Below are positions 30,668 to 39,709 of a stretch of DNA of 64,000 bases, piece by piece (position 1 is the stretch's first letter; every line of letters starts with the position of its first letter). The notes beneath the pieces were generated by a model, which was not told the origin of the DNA, did not search any database, and worked only from the letters and a program-made list of their open reading frames with translations. A program made the position numbers and the translations under genes. This stretch comes from JAHFUS01 sp035689115 (GTDB taxonomy: Bacteria > Actinomycetota > Acidimicrobiia > Acidimicrobiales > GCA-2861595), in assembly GCA_035689115.1 (NCBI GenBank), contig DASSMA010000029.1:1-64000 (forward strand), in the 5' to 3' direction.

Positions 30668-32068
30668 ATGGCGGTCAGCCGGCGATTTTTCCCTTCCAGG
30701 GTTTTCATCGGGCTCATCGGGACGCTCCTCCTCCTGTCGGGCCTGGCGCCGGCGCCGGCCGCTGCCGGCCCCACCGACCAGCCGGTCAACGCCGCCCGGG
30801 CGGGGGCGGGCCTGGATCCCCTGAGCGGCCTGGCCGCCCTCGATGCCATCGCCGCCGGGCACGCCCGCACCATGGCCACCCAGGGGTCCATGTTCCACAT
30901 GAGCGGGCTGGCCGCAATCGTGGGCACCGTCGTGCCGAACTGGAGCCGGGTGGGCCAGAACGTCGGCGTGGGCGCCTCGGTCGACCAGGTCGTGGCCACG
31001 ATGCTCGCGTCGCCCGAGCACAGGGCCAACATCCTCGGCGACTACACCCTGATGGGATCCGGTGCCGCCACCAGCGCCGACGGCAGGGTGTGGGTCGCCC
31101 AGGTCTTCGTGAAGGCTGCGTCCGCCGCGCCCGCCCCGCCGCCCCGCCCGGCACCCGCGCCGGCGCCTGCCCCTGCCCCTGTCCCGAAACCCCGGCCGGC
31201 GCCCGCCCGACCCGCCGTCGCGCCCCCGCCCCCGCCCCCGCCGCCGCCCCCTCCGCCGCCGCCGGCCACCCCCCTTCCCGTCATCCGCCGCACCGGCGCC
31301 GTCGCCGCCGCCCCGTCGCGGGCCCGCCGGTGGGACCGCCCCCGGCCGGTCACCGGGTGGTGGGTGGCGTCGGCCGACGGCACGGTGGACGCCCACGCCG
31401 GGGCCCCGGCGCTCGGGTCGCTCGCCGGGCAGCCGCACGCCCCGGTCGTCGCCATGGCCGCCCTGGCCGACGGGGCCGGCTACTGGCTGGCGTCGGCCGA
31501 CGGGGGCGTGTTCGCCTTCGGCCGGGCACCGTTCCTCCAGTCGCTGGCCGGCCGGGCCCTCGGTGCGCCGGTCGTCGCCATGGCGGCCCGCCCCGACGGG
31601 GCCGGCTACTGGCTGGCGTCGTCGGACGGCGGTGTGTTCGGTTTCGGCTCGGCCGGCTTCTTCGGCTCGTTGAGCGCTTCGGTCCTGCCCGCCCCGGTGG
31701 TCGCCCTGGCGGCCACGCCGTCGGGCGCCGGCTACTGGCTGGCCACGGCCGACGGGGCCGTCCACCCCTTCGGCGACGCGCCGGACCTCGGGTCCCTCGC
31801 CGGCCGGCCGCTGTCGGCGCCGGTGGTCGCCATCACCGCGACCGCCAGCGGGCAGGGGTACACGCTGGCGGCCGCCGACGGCGGGCTGTTCGCCTTCGGC
31901 GACGCCCAGTTCCCGGGCCCGGCCGGTTCCTCCCTCGGCGCGCCGGCCGTCGACCTCGATCCCATCGCCGGCCGGCCGGGCTGGCGGCTGCTGCTGGCCG
32001 ACGGGACGAGCGTCACCGTCGGGGCCGGCGACGGGGCGATCGCCCTCGATCTGCGGGAGGCGGTGTAG
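30668..32068 (+). CDS. Secreted CAP-domain protein with Pro-rich linker and six GYWL repeats
   Basis: This 466-aa protein has a signal peptide (FIGLIGTLLLLSGLAPAPAAA) and a CAP/SCP (YkwD-like) domain with HARTMATQGSMFHMSG, RVGQNVGVGAS and SPEHRANILGDYTLMG. A Pro/Ala linker includes a run of about 14 Pro. The C-terminal half has six ~46-residue repeats of the type GYWLASADGGVFAFG. The repeats probably form a beta-propeller; the same repeat occurs in the protein at 35779. CAP domains in bacteria are secreted and of varied function (protease- or ligand-binding-like). Confidence 0.85.
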   Translation: MAVSRRFFPSRVFIGLIGTLLLLSGLAPAPAAAGPTDQPVNAARAGAGLDPLSGLAALDAIAAGHARTMATQGSMFHMSGLAAIVGTVVPNWSRVGQNVGVGASVDQVVATMLASPEHRANILGDYTLMGSGAATSADGRVWVAQVFVKAASAAPAPPPRPAPAPAPAPAPVPKPRPAPARPAVAPPPPPPPPPPPPPPATPLPVIRRTGAVAAAPSRARRWDRPRPVTGWWVASADGTVDAHAGAPALGSLAGQPHAPVVAMAALADGAGYWLASADGGVFAFGRAPFLQSLAGRALGAPVVAMAARPDGAGYWLASSDGGVFGFGSAGFFGSLSASVLPAPVVALAATPSGAGYWLATADGAVHPFGDAPDLGSLAGRPLSAPVVAITATASGQGYTLAAADGGLFAFGDAQFPGPAGSSLGAPAVDLDPIAGRPGWRLLLADGTSVTVGAGDGAIALDLREAV

Positions 32069-32099
32069 ACCGCCGGGGCATGTAGCAAACTCGGGCGGC

Positions 32100-33269
32100 A
32101 TGCACATCGAGTTCTGCTCGTCGGAGTCCACCAGCCTCGGCATCGAGATGGAGCTCGAGCTGGTCGACGCCGGCACGAGGGAGCTGCGCAGCGGGGCCAC
32201 CGAGGTGCTGGACGCCCTCGGAGCCGGCTACGAGGGGGGCGCCCACCCGAAGGCGAAGCACGAGCTGTTCGAGTCGACCATCGAGATCATCACCGGGGTG
32301 TGCGCCACCGTGCCGGAGGCCCGGGCCGACCTGGCCGGCACGCTGGCCGAGCTGCGGACGGAGACCGATCCGAGGGGGATCGAGCTGCTCTGCTCCGGTA
32401 CCCATCCCTTCTCCCGCTGGGAGAACCAGGTGGTGAGCCCCGACCCCCGCTACCACAACCTCATCGAGGAGATGCAGTGGATGGCGAGCCGCCTCCAGAT
32501 CTTCGGCATCCACGTCCACGTGGGTGTCCGGTCGGCGGCCCGGGCCATCGCCATCGCCAACGCCCTGGCGTCCTACATCCCCCACCTGCTCGCCCTCTCC
32601 GCCTCGAGCCCCTACTGGCAGGGCAAGGACACCGGCCTGGCGTCGTCCCGCTCCAAGGTCTTCGAGGGCCTGCCCACGGCCGGGCTGCCCTACCAGCTGG
32701 AGGACTGGTCGGAGTTCGAGACGTTCATGAGCACGCTGATCTCCGCCAAGGCCATCAACTCGATCCGCGACGTGTGGTGGGACATCCGGCCCCACCCGAA
32801 CTTCGGCACCGTCGAGCTGCGCATCTGCGACGGCCTCCCCAGCCTGCGGGAGGTGGCGGCGGTGGCGGCCGTGAGCCACTGCCTGGTCGAGTGGATGAAC
32901 GGCGTCTACGACCGGCAGGGCGAGCTGCCCGTGCACCGCAACTGGGTGATCCGGAGCAACAAGTGGCGGGCGGCCCGCCATGGCGTCGACGCCGAGATCA
33001 TCGTCGACGACGAGGGCCACCTCGTCCCCCTCCGCGACGCCATCGACGACCTGGCCACCCAGCTCGGGCCGGTGGCCGAGCGGCTGGGCTGCGGTCCCGA
33101 GCTGGAGTACGCCCGCACCATGGCCGAGCGACCGAGCTACGTGCGCCAGCGCGAGGTGGTGGCGGCCGGCGGCTCGTTGGAGGACGTGGTCGACAGCCTG
33201 GTGGGCGAGCTGCGCACCGACGAGCCGTGGCAGCCGTCGTCCGCGGCCACGCCGCGGCCGGCCGGATGA
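32100..33269 (+). CDS. YbdK/GCS2-family carboxylate-amine ligase
   Basis: This 389-aa glutamate-cysteine-ligase type 2 family protein reads SLGIEMELELVDAGTRELRS, HELFESTIEIITGVC, FGIHVHVGV, SASSPYWQGKDTGLASSRSK and WWDIRPHPNFGTVELRICD. These are the metal/ATP and substrate motifs of the YbdK group, whose members have weak gamma-glutamylcysteine ligase activity; the physiological substrate is uncertain. Its stop overlaps the next gene (ATGA). Confidence 0.88.
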   Translation: MHIEFCSSESTSLGIEMELELVDAGTRELRSGATEVLDALGAGYEGGAHPKAKHELFESTIEIITGVCATVPEARADLAGTLAELRTETDPRGIELLCSGTHPFSRWENQVVSPDPRYHNLIEEMQWMASRLQIFGIHVHVGVRSAARAIAIANALASYIPHLLALSASSPYWQGKDTGLASSRSKVFEGLPTAGLPYQLEDWSEFETFMSTLISAKAINSIRDVWWDIRPHPNFGTVELRICDGLPSLREVAAVAAVSHCLVEWMNGVYDRQGELPVHRNWVIRSNKWRAARHGVDAEIIVDDEGHLVPLRDAIDDLATQLGPVAERLGCGPELEYARTMAERPSYVRQREVVAAGGSLEDVVDSLVGELRTDEPWQPSSAATPRPAG

Positions 33270-33706
33270 GCGGCGGGCCGCCGCTCGACGACGGCTCGGG
33301 GGCCGTCCTCTACGGCATGTTCGCTTCGTTCACGGAGGCCCTGGCCGGCGTGGAGCGCCGGTTGGCGGCTCTGGAGGACGCCGTCCGGGACGGCCCCGAC
33401 GACGCCGAGCCGGCGGTGGCCGCCCTCGACGCCCGGCTGGAGGCCATCGAGCGGGCGCTCGAGCGGCTGGCGTCGTCGCTCGACGGCCCTGCCACCACCG
33501 GTGCGCCCCCTGACGCCGCCGGGCCGTCGGTTGCCGACCTGGCCGGCGTCCTCGACCGGCGCCTCGCCGCCGTGGAGCAGGGCCTGGACGCCCTGCTGGA
33601 GCAGCGGGAGAAGGACGAGGGCACAATCGGCCGGCGGGCGGGGTTGGCCGGCCGGCGCCTGGTGCAGGACCTCTGGGGCAGGCCCCGCCAACCGCCGCCG
33701 GCCTAG
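33266..33706 (+). CDS. Small coiled-coil protein
   Basis: This 146-aa protein has two heptad-like helical segments (EALAGVERRLAALEDAVRD, ARLEAIERALERLASSL), an Ala/Pro linker, a third segment (LDRRLAAVEQGLDALLEQRE) and a basic C-terminus (GRRAGLAGRRLVQDLWGRPR). No family recognised. It is translationally coupled to the carboxylate-amine ligase (ATGA). It may be a membrane- or nucleoid-associated structural protein, but that is a guess. Confidence 0.65.
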   Translation: MSGGPPLDDGSGAVLYGMFASFTEALAGVERRLAALEDAVRDGPDDAEPAVAALDARLEAIERALERLASSLDGPATTGAPPDAAGPSVADLAGVLDRRLAAVEQGLDALLEQREKDEGTIGRRAGLAGRRLVQDLWGRPRQPPPA

Positions 33707-33719
33707 CGGTCAGCGATCG

Positions 33720-33890
33720 TCAGAGGGCGCGGGCGCCGGCGGCCCAGAGGGTGGGGAGGAGCCAGAAGAGGAGGCCGGCGGGCAGGAGGGCGGCGGCGTT
33801 GGACAGCCCCTTCTTCGTGCCCCCCAGGGCGGAGATGAGGAAGCAGGCGGCGGCGGCCAGGTAGCAGAGGAAGGCGGCGGTCGGGTCCAT
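33720..33890 (-). CDS. Small membrane protein (56 aa)
   Basis: This 56-residue ORF starts at ATG 33890 and encodes two hydrophobic helices (AFLCYLAAAACFLISALGG, AAALLPAGLLFWLLPTLWAA) joined by a short basic loop (TKKGLSN). It has the layout of small actinobacterial membrane proteins of unknown function. It sits alone between a coiled-coil gene on + and the beta-propeller gene on -. Confidence 0.6.
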   Translation of the reverse strand: MDPTAAFLCYLAAAACFLISALGGTKKGLSNAAALLPAGLLFWLLPTLWAAGARAL

Positions 33891-33937
33891 GCGGCGCCCA
33901 GTCTCGCCCAGGGCCGGCGGCCGGCGGTGGACCCGCG

Positions 33938-35182
33938 TCAGCGCCGGAGGGCGTGCACCCGGCCGTCTTGGGCGGCCGCCGTCAGCGTGGCCCCGGCCGC
34001 CAGGACGCGCGGGCCGGGTGGTGCGGGCAGCGGGTGGCGGGCCCGCTCCCTGCCCGTCGCCGCGTCGAGCTCGACGACGGCCGGCGGGGAGGCGATCCCG
34101 ACCGCGACCCGCCCGGCCAGGGGCGCGGGCGACGACGTCACGGGCGAGTCGGTGGGATGGCGCCACAGGACCCGCCCGGTCGGCCCGTCGACCGCGACCA
34201 CGCCGCCGGGCGTGCCCACGACGACGGTCGAGCCGACCACGGTGGGCTGGGAGCCGGTCGCCCCGCCCTCCACGCATGACCCGCAGCCGGCGGCGTCGAC
34301 CCGGTACACCGTCGAGCCGGTGGCCCGGTCGAGGCGCGACAGGCGGCCGGCGGCGTCGACCACGACCGGGTCCCCCTCGAAGAAGGCCGCCCTGCCCGCG
34401 GCCGGCGACGGCAGGGTCACCCGCCAGCGCGTCGTTCCGGTCGCGGCGTCGGCGGCGAGCAGGGCGCCGCCGTCGCGTCCCACGGCGGCCACGACGAGGT
34501 CGCCGCCGGCCGACGCCTCCCTCGCACCCGGCTCGTCCACCGCCCACACCGGGGCGCCGTCGGCGACCCGGAAGGCGGCGATGCCGGCGTCGTTGGCGGC
34601 GACGACCGTGCCGCCGGCCACGGCCACGCCGCCGACGGCCACGGTGGGGGACGTCCCCGACGTCGTCCAGGCGAGGGTGCCCGACTCGGCCACGAGGGCC
34701 TGGAGGGGCACGTCGGGGCCGGCGGCCAGGACCAGTCCCCCGGCGAAGTCGACGGTGGCGACCGTCTTCCCGGCCGGGCCCTCGCCCCCGGCGGGGTGGG
34801 TCCAGAGGATGTGCCCGGTGCGGGCGTCGAGGGCCGCCACCAGCCGGTCGGAGGCCATGGCGTAGACGCGGCCGGCGCCGGTGGCGATGCCGCCCGTCCC
34901 GGCCCCGAACACCGCCGACGTCCACGTGTCGCGGCCGGCAGGGGCGGCGGGGGCGGCTGTGGTCCGCGTCTCGTCGGTGCTGGCCTGCTCGCCGGGGAGG
35001 ACCGTCCTCCGGAGTTCCGTCCGCAGGTTGGCCGCCGCCACCATCGCCACGGCCAGGGCCCCGGCCGTCCAGGCGGCGGCGAACCGCCGGTGCCGGCGAT
35101 GGCGCTCGGACCGGATCACGGCCGAGCGGTTGAGCACCCGGCGCAGCCGGGCCGACTCCTCGGGGGTGAAGTCGTCAGTCAT
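33938..35182 (-). CDS. Membrane-anchored PQQ-like beta-propeller, probable sigma-factor partner
   Basis: This 414-aa protein has a short cytoplasmic N-terminus (TDDFTPEESARLRRVLNRSA, then VIRSERHRRHRRF), one TM helix (AAAWTAGALAVAMVAAANL) and an extracytoplasmic PQQ-type propeller with repeats such as LDARTGHILWTHPAGG, ESGTLAWTTSG and DGPTGRVLWRHP. The start overlaps the stop of the sigma-factor gene (ATGA). The arrangement (sigma factor followed by a single-pass protein with a small cytoplasmic part and external sensor domain) resembles anti-sigma partners, although no zinc-anti-sigma motif is visible. Confidence 0.8.
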   Translation of the reverse strand: MTDDFTPEESARLRRVLNRSAVIRSERHRRHRRFAAAWTAGALAVAMVAAANLRTELRRTVLPGEQASTDETRTTAAPAAPAGRDTWTSAVFGAGTGGIATGAGRVYAMASDRLVAALDARTGHILWTHPAGGEGPAGKTVATVDFAGGLVLAAGPDVPLQALVAESGTLAWTTSGTSPTVAVGGVAVAGGTVVAANDAGIAAFRVADGAPVWAVDEPGAREASAGGDLVVAAVGRDGGALLAADAATGTTRWRVTLPSPAAGRAAFFEGDPVVVDAAGRLSRLDRATGSTVYRVDAAGCGSCVEGGATGSQPTVVGSTVVVGTPGGVVAVDGPTGRVLWRHPTDSPVTSSPAPLAGRVAVGIASPPAVVELDAATGRERARHPLPAPPGPRVLAAGATLTAAAQDGRVHALRR

Positions 35183-35664
35183 GTGGATTCGGGCGCAGCC
35201 AGGAGGCCGCTCAGCTTCTGGAGGGCCCGGTGGGAGTGGCGCTTCACCGACCCCACGCTGACCCGCAGCTGATCGGCCACCTGCTGCTCGGGGAGGCCGG
35301 CCAGGTGGCGGAGGACGACGACCTCGCGCTGGCGGCGGGGGAGGCGGGCGAGGGCGTCGGCCAGGGCCAGGCGGGCCACGACCGCGTCGTCGGCCGGCTC
35401 GGCCCGCTCGGCCGGCGCCATCCCCACGAGCCGGCGCCGGCGCCGCAGCTGGTCGAGGGCCACGTTGGTGGTCACGCGGGTCAACCACGCCTCCCGCCAC
35501 GGCTGGCCGCCCACCCGGCCCCACGAGGCGTGCAGCCGGGCGAGCGCCTCGGCGGCCACGTCCTCGGCGTCGTCCCTGCTGTCGACGACGTGGCGCGCGA
35601 CCCGGAAGGACAGCGCCCACAGCGCCCGGAAGTCCCGCTCGAAGGCACCGTCGTCGGCTGGCAC
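35179..35664 (-). CDS. SigE-family ECF-like RNA polymerase sigma factor
   Basis: This 161-aa sigma factor contains region 2 (FRALWALSFRVARHVVDSRD, DAEDVAAEALARLHASWGRV) and region 4 (LPRRQREVVVLRHLAGLPEQ, QVADQLRVSVGSVKRHSHRA), as in actinobacterial SigE-family factors. GTG 35664 gives an N-terminus MPADDGAFERDF just upstream of region 2. It is coupled to the downstream propeller gene and divergent from the TolB-like gene; the intergenic region has a perfect inverted repeat that may be its own promoter. Confidence 0.88.
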   Translation of the reverse strand: MPADDGAFERDFRALWALSFRVARHVVDSRDDAEDVAAEALARLHASWGRVGGQPWREAWLTRVTTNVALDQLRRRRRLVGMAPAERAEPADDAVVARLALADALARLPRRQREVVVLRHLAGLPEQQVADQLRVSVGSVKRHSHRALQKLSGLLAAPEST

Positions 35665-35707
35665 GGCGTCCCCAGTGTGGCCGATCGGCGGCGTCGAATT
35701 CGTCCCA

Positions 35708-35749
35708 CGCCCTGTCAACCCCGCAGCGCCGCCGAACGTTGACAGGGCG
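35708..35749. promoter_or_regulatory. Perfect 12-bp inverted repeat with divergent TTGACA boxes
   Basis: CGCCCTGTCAAC (35708-35719) and GTTGACAGGGCG (35738-35749) are exact reverse complements 18 nt apart. Each arm contains TTGACA reading outward, one toward the sigma gene (-) and one toward the TolB-like gene (+), so they may be paired -35 elements of divergent promoters or an operator half-site pair. Confidence 0.6.
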
Positions 35750-35778
35750 GACACATCTCCAGAGAAGGGGGCGGGCCG

Positions 35779-37488
35779 ATGACCGGATCCCATGGGTGGA
35801 GGCGGGCGGGCGTGCTGGTGGGGTGCCTCGCCCTGGCCGGGCCGCTGCTGGTGGCCGGTGGCGGCCGGGCGGCCGGCGCCCAGGCTTCGCGGCCGATCGT
35901 GTTCTCCAGCGGAGGCAACATCGAGGTGATGAACCCCGACGGGTCCGGCCGGCGGGTCGTGGCGGTCCCGGCAAACTCTCCTATGGAGCGTTATCTCACC
36001 CCGGACCTGTCGCCAGACGGTACGACCATCCTCTTCTCGTCGTGCACGTACCTGGGGCGAACCACGTGCGGGGCGATGCAGGTCCAGACCGACGGGTCGG
36101 GGAAGCGGTCCATACCAGCGGACGCCACCGTGTTCGGCACCGGCGCCCGCTGGTCGCCCGACGGGCGGCGGATCGCCTGGTCGGCAAGGCGACTCTGGAA
36201 GTCGACGTCGGGGCCCGTGCCGTACTACTCCGCGCTGACCGTCCTGGTAGCCAACGCCGACGGTACAGGCGAGCGGGAGATCACCCGGGGCTTCGACCCG
36301 GTCTGGATGGGGGACGGCCACACCCTGCTCTACCCGGCCGGGACGGGAGGGCTCGAGGGCGACGATCCTCTCCACACGGCCCCGTTCACGGTCGACGTGG
36401 ACTCGACTGCCCCGCCGCACCGGTTCGGTCCCGACGGCCGCGGTATCGGACCCGTATCCCCCGACGGCGGCCGGATCGCCGTCACATACCCGGATCACCT
36501 CGCCCTGATGAACTCCGATGCGTCGGGCTACCGCGATGTCCTCCACGCCGCGCCGGGCCGCGTCCTTGGGGCCGCCACCTGGTCGCCCGACAGCCGGCAC
36601 CTCGCCTACACCGACGGTCCGGACGGCGACGCGAGCAAGAGCACGCTCCACATCCTCGACCTCGCCGACGCCACCAGCACCACCCTTCCGGGCGACGACG
36701 TGGGCAGCCCGTCGTGGGCGTCGCCCGACGGCGCCACCACCTGCGGCCGGGGCTACTGGCTGGCCGGCTCCGACGGCGGGGTGTTCACCTTCGGCGACGC
36801 CCGGTACTTCGGCTCCACCGGCAACCTCCGGCTGAACAGGCCCATCGTCGCCATGGCGGCCACGCCCACACGGGCCGGCTACTGGCTTGTCGCCTCCGAC
36901 GGGGGTGTCTTCACCTTCGGCGACGCCGGCTTCCTCGGCTCCACCGGCGCCATGCACCTCAACCAGCCGATCGTGGCCATGGCCCCGACACCGTCCGGCC
37001 GCGGCTACTGGCTGGTCGCCTCGGACGGGGGAGTCTTCAGCTTCGGCGACGCCCGGTTCTTCGGGTCCACCGGGTCGATCAGGCTGAACAAGCCGATCGT
37101 GGCGGCGGCGCCGACCCCCTCGGGCGCCGGCTACTGGCTGATCGCCTCCGACGGCGGCGTCTTCAGCTTCGGCGACGCCGGCTTCCTCGGGTCCACCGGG
37201 GGCATCGTGCTGAACAAGCCGATCGTGGCGGCCGCCGCCACCGCGTCGGGTCGGGGCTACCGGCTCGTCGCCTCAGACGGCGGGGTGTTCGCCTTCGGTG
37301 ACGCCGCCGACATCGGCAGCGCCGCCTCGCCCGGCCTCCCGCGGCCCGTCGTCGGGGCGGCGTCGGCCGGAGCCGGCATGGTGCTGGTGGCGGGCGACGG
37401 CAGCGTGGTCCCCCTCGGCGACGCCTCGTTCTGCGGCTCCCTGGACCAGAAGGCGCTCAACGCGCCGATCGTGGCCGGAGCCCGCTGA
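35779..37488 (+). CDS. Secreted TolB-like propeller protein with six GYWL repeats
   Basis: This 569-aa protein has a signal peptide (AGVLVGCLALAGPLLVAGGG). The N-terminal part resembles TolB/WD40-like PD40 repeats (IVFSSGGNIEVMNPDGSGRR, RWSPDGRRIAWSARRLW, ATWSPDSRHLAYTDGPDG). The C-terminal part, from about residue 328, carries six ~44-residue repeats of GYWLVASDGGVFTFGDA. Two consecutive propellers are likely. It is extracellular with no enzymatic motif seen. It is divergent from the SigE-like operon, so it may be a target of that sigma factor. Confidence 0.82.
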   Translation: MTGSHGWRRAGVLVGCLALAGPLLVAGGGRAAGAQASRPIVFSSGGNIEVMNPDGSGRRVVAVPANSPMERYLTPDLSPDGTTILFSSCTYLGRTTCGAMQVQTDGSGKRSIPADATVFGTGARWSPDGRRIAWSARRLWKSTSGPVPYYSALTVLVANADGTGEREITRGFDPVWMGDGHTLLYPAGTGGLEGDDPLHTAPFTVDVDSTAPPHRFGPDGRGIGPVSPDGGRIAVTYPDHLALMNSDASGYRDVLHAAPGRVLGAATWSPDSRHLAYTDGPDGDASKSTLHILDLADATSTTLPGDDVGSPSWASPDGATTCGRGYWLAGSDGGVFTFGDARYFGSTGNLRLNRPIVAMAATPTRAGYWLVASDGGVFTFGDAGFLGSTGAMHLNQPIVAMAPTPSGRGYWLVASDGGVFSFGDARFFGSTGSIRLNKPIVAAAPTPSGAGYWLIASDGGVFSFGDAGFLGSTGGIVLNKPIVAAAATASGRGYRLVASDGGVFAFGDAADIGSAASPGLPRPVVGAASAGAGMVLVAGDGSVVPLGDASFCGSLDQKALNAPIVAGAR

Positions 37489-37494
37489 GCCGTC

Positions 37495-39198
37495 CTACTG
37501 GACGACGCGGAGGAGCTCCTCGAAGGTGGTGAGCCCCTGGCCCACCTTGATGAGCCCGTCGCGGCGCATGGTGGTCATTCCCGACTCGACCGCCCACTCG
37601 GCCACCTCCTCGGTGGGGGAGCGGGTCAGCACCAGGTGGGCGATGTCCTCGGTGAAGGGCATCACCTCGTGGACGGCGAAGCGGCCGTAGTACCCCGACT
37701 TGGAGCACCGGGCGCAGCCCACCGCCCGGTGGAACCGGGGCTGGCCCACCGCCGCCGCCAGGGCGTCGTCCCACCCGGCGGCGATCAGCTCGTCGGCCTT
37801 GGGGTGGTAGGGCTCCGTGCACTTCTCGCACAGCCGGCGCACCAGCCGCTGGGCCAGCACGCCGCTGAGGGACGAGGTCACGAGGAAGGGCTCGACACCC
37901 ATGTCGACCAGGCGGGCGGGCGTGGACGCGGCGTCGTTGGTGTGGAGCGTGGACAGGACGAGGTGGCCGGTGAGGGCGGCCTCCACGGCGATCCCGGCCG
38001 TCTCCCGGTCGCGGATCTCGCCCACCAGCACCACGTCGGGGTCGGCCCGCATGACCGACCGCAGGGCGTTGGCGAAGGTGAGGCCGGCCTTGCGGTTGAG
38101 CTGAATCTGCTTGATGCCGGCCACCTGGTACTCGACCGGGTCCTCGACCGTCACGATGTTGCGGTTCGGCGAGTTCAGCTCACCGAGGGCGGCGTAGAGG
38201 CTGGTCGACTTGCCGGAGCCGGTCGGGCCCGTCACCAGCACCGCGCCCCACGGGCGGCGGTAGCACGACCGGAAGCGCTCCCTGGTGTCGGGGAGGAACC
38301 CGAGGTCGTCGATCTGGCGCATGCCCTTGGAGCGGTCGAGGATGCGCATCACCAGCGACTCGCCCTGGGTGGTGGGCAGCGTCACCAGGCGGACGTCGGC
38401 CGTGCCGCTCGGGAGCACCATCGTCATGCGGCCGTCCTGGGGAAGCCGCCGCTCGGCGATGTTCATGTCGCCCATGATCTTGAGGCGGCTGACGACGGTC
38501 GAGCGGATGGACTGCGGCACCGCCATCACGTCGTGGAGCACGCCGTCCACGCGGAAGCGGATGCGCAGGTCGCGCTCGCCCGGCTCCAGGTGCACGTCGG
38601 AGGCCCGCTCGGCGACGGCGCGGGCCAGCACGTCGTTGACGAACTGCACGACCGGCCCGTCGACCGTCTCCGCCGTCGCCGGGTCGAGCTCCTCCTCCTC
38701 GCTGGTGTCGGCCAGCCGCAGGCTGTCCTCGGCGTTGGCTCTCCACGTCCGGTCGATGGCCCGGGCCAGGTGGTCGGGATCGGCCATCACCACCTTGAGG
38801 GACGCACCGGTCATGCTGCGCACGTCGTCGAGGGCGAACACGTCGGCGGGGTTGGCCATGGCCACCACCAGCCGCTTGCCGTCCCAGCCGATGGGCAGGG
38901 CCTGGTGCCGGCGGGCGAAGGACTCCCGCAGCAGCCGGCCGGCGGTGAAGTCGGGGACCTGCTCCTCGAGGTCCACCGCCTCCACGCCCAGGCTGGCGGC
39001 CAGCACGCCGAGCAACTGGCCCTCGGTCAGCACGCCGGCCGCCACCAGCAACCGCCCCAGTCGTTCGCCCGTGCGCCGCTGCTCGGCCAGAGCCGCGTCG
39101 AGCTGCGGCCGGGTGACCAGCCCGTCCTTGAGGAGCAGCTCACCGAGCCGCAGACGGACGCGCTTGCTGCCGTTCAGGTCCACCCGGGTCAAGGCCAC
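37495..39198 (-). CDS. pilB: Type IV pilus/type II secretion ATPase (PilB/GspE)
   Basis: This 567-aa protein has an N-terminal MshEN/GSPII_E domain (RLRLGELLLKDGLVTRPQLD, LGVLAASLGVEAVDL) and a C-terminal ATPase: VVQFVNDVLARAVAERASDV with HLEP, Walker A TGPTGSGKST (K330), VTVEDPVEY, DPDVVLVGEIRDRETA and LVLSTLHTNDA. A zinc site is formed by two C-x2-C pairs (CEKC ... CARC). The GTG 39198 start has an AAAGAAGA site upstream. The rest of a type IV pilus locus is not in the window. Confidence 0.93.
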   Translation of the reverse strand: MALTRVDLNGSKRVRLRLGELLLKDGLVTRPQLDAALAEQRRTGERLGRLLVAAGVLTEGQLLGVLAASLGVEAVDLEEQVPDFTAGRLLRESFARRHQALPIGWDGKRLVVAMANPADVFALDDVRSMTGASLKVVMADPDHLARAIDRTWRANAEDSLRLADTSEEEELDPATAETVDGPVVQFVNDVLARAVAERASDVHLEPGERDLRIRFRVDGVLHDVMAVPQSIRSTVVSRLKIMGDMNIAERRLPQDGRMTMVLPSGTADVRLVTLPTTQGESLVMRILDRSKGMRQIDDLGFLPDTRERFRSCYRRPWGAVLVTGPTGSGKSTSLYAALGELNSPNRNIVTVEDPVEYQVAGIKQIQLNRKAGLTFANALRSVMRADPDVVLVGEIRDRETAGIAVEAALTGHLVLSTLHTNDAASTPARLVDMGVEPFLVTSSLSGVLAQRLVRRLCEKCTEPYHPKADELIAAGWDDALAAAVGQPRFHRAVGCARCSKSGYYGRFAVHEVMPFTEDIAHLVLTRSPTEEVAEWAVESGMTTMRRDGLIKVGQGLTTFEELLRVVQ

Positions 39199-39268
39199 GC
39201 CGTCTTCTTTCGACCGCTTTGGCGGCGGACCTGAGCGGTGGGGCGGCCGGGATGCAAGGCTGTCACCC

Positions 39269-39679
39269 ATGGACCTTGCCGACGCCAGGGCGTTCCTCGG
39301 GAACCACCACCGGGCGGTGCTCGTCACCAGGCGGGGCGACGGCCGTCCGCAGCTGTCGCCGATCGTGTGCTGCCTCGCCGGCGACGGCCGGATCCTGATC
39401 AGCACCCAGGAGCGGGCGGCCAAGGCGAGAAACGCGCGCCGGGACCCACAGGTGTCGCTCTGCGTGCTCAGCGACGGGTTCCACGGCGACTGGATCCAGG
39501 TCGACGGCACGGCCGAGATCGTCCCCCTCCCCGAGGCGATGGAGCTGCTGGTGGCCTACTACAGGAGCATCTCCGGCGAGCATCCCGATTGGGACGAGTA
39601 CCGGGCCGCCATGGTCGAGCAGCGGCGGGTGGTGCTGCGGGTCACGATCGAGCGGGCCGGGCCCGATCGCCACGGATGA
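39269..39679 (+). CDS. PPOX-class F420/FMN-dependent oxidoreductase
   Basis: This 136-aa split-barrel flavin/F420-binding protein reads DLADARAFLGNHHRAVLVTR, RRGDGRPQLSPIVCCLAGDG, RILISTQERAAKARNARRDP and QVSLCVLSDGFHGDWIQVDG. These are the hallmarks of actinobacterial PPOX-class F420-dependent enzymes. Substrate unknown. It precedes the kinase gene by 30 nt on the same strand. Confidence 0.85.
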   Translation: MDLADARAFLGNHHRAVLVTRRGDGRPQLSPIVCCLAGDGRILISTQERAAKARNARRDPQVSLCVLSDGFHGDWIQVDGTAEIVPLPEAMELLVAYYRSISGEHPDWDEYRAAMVEQRRVVLRVTIERAGPDRHG

Positions 39680-39709
39680 GCGGAGCCGCGACGGGGTACA
39701 GGGGGATCC

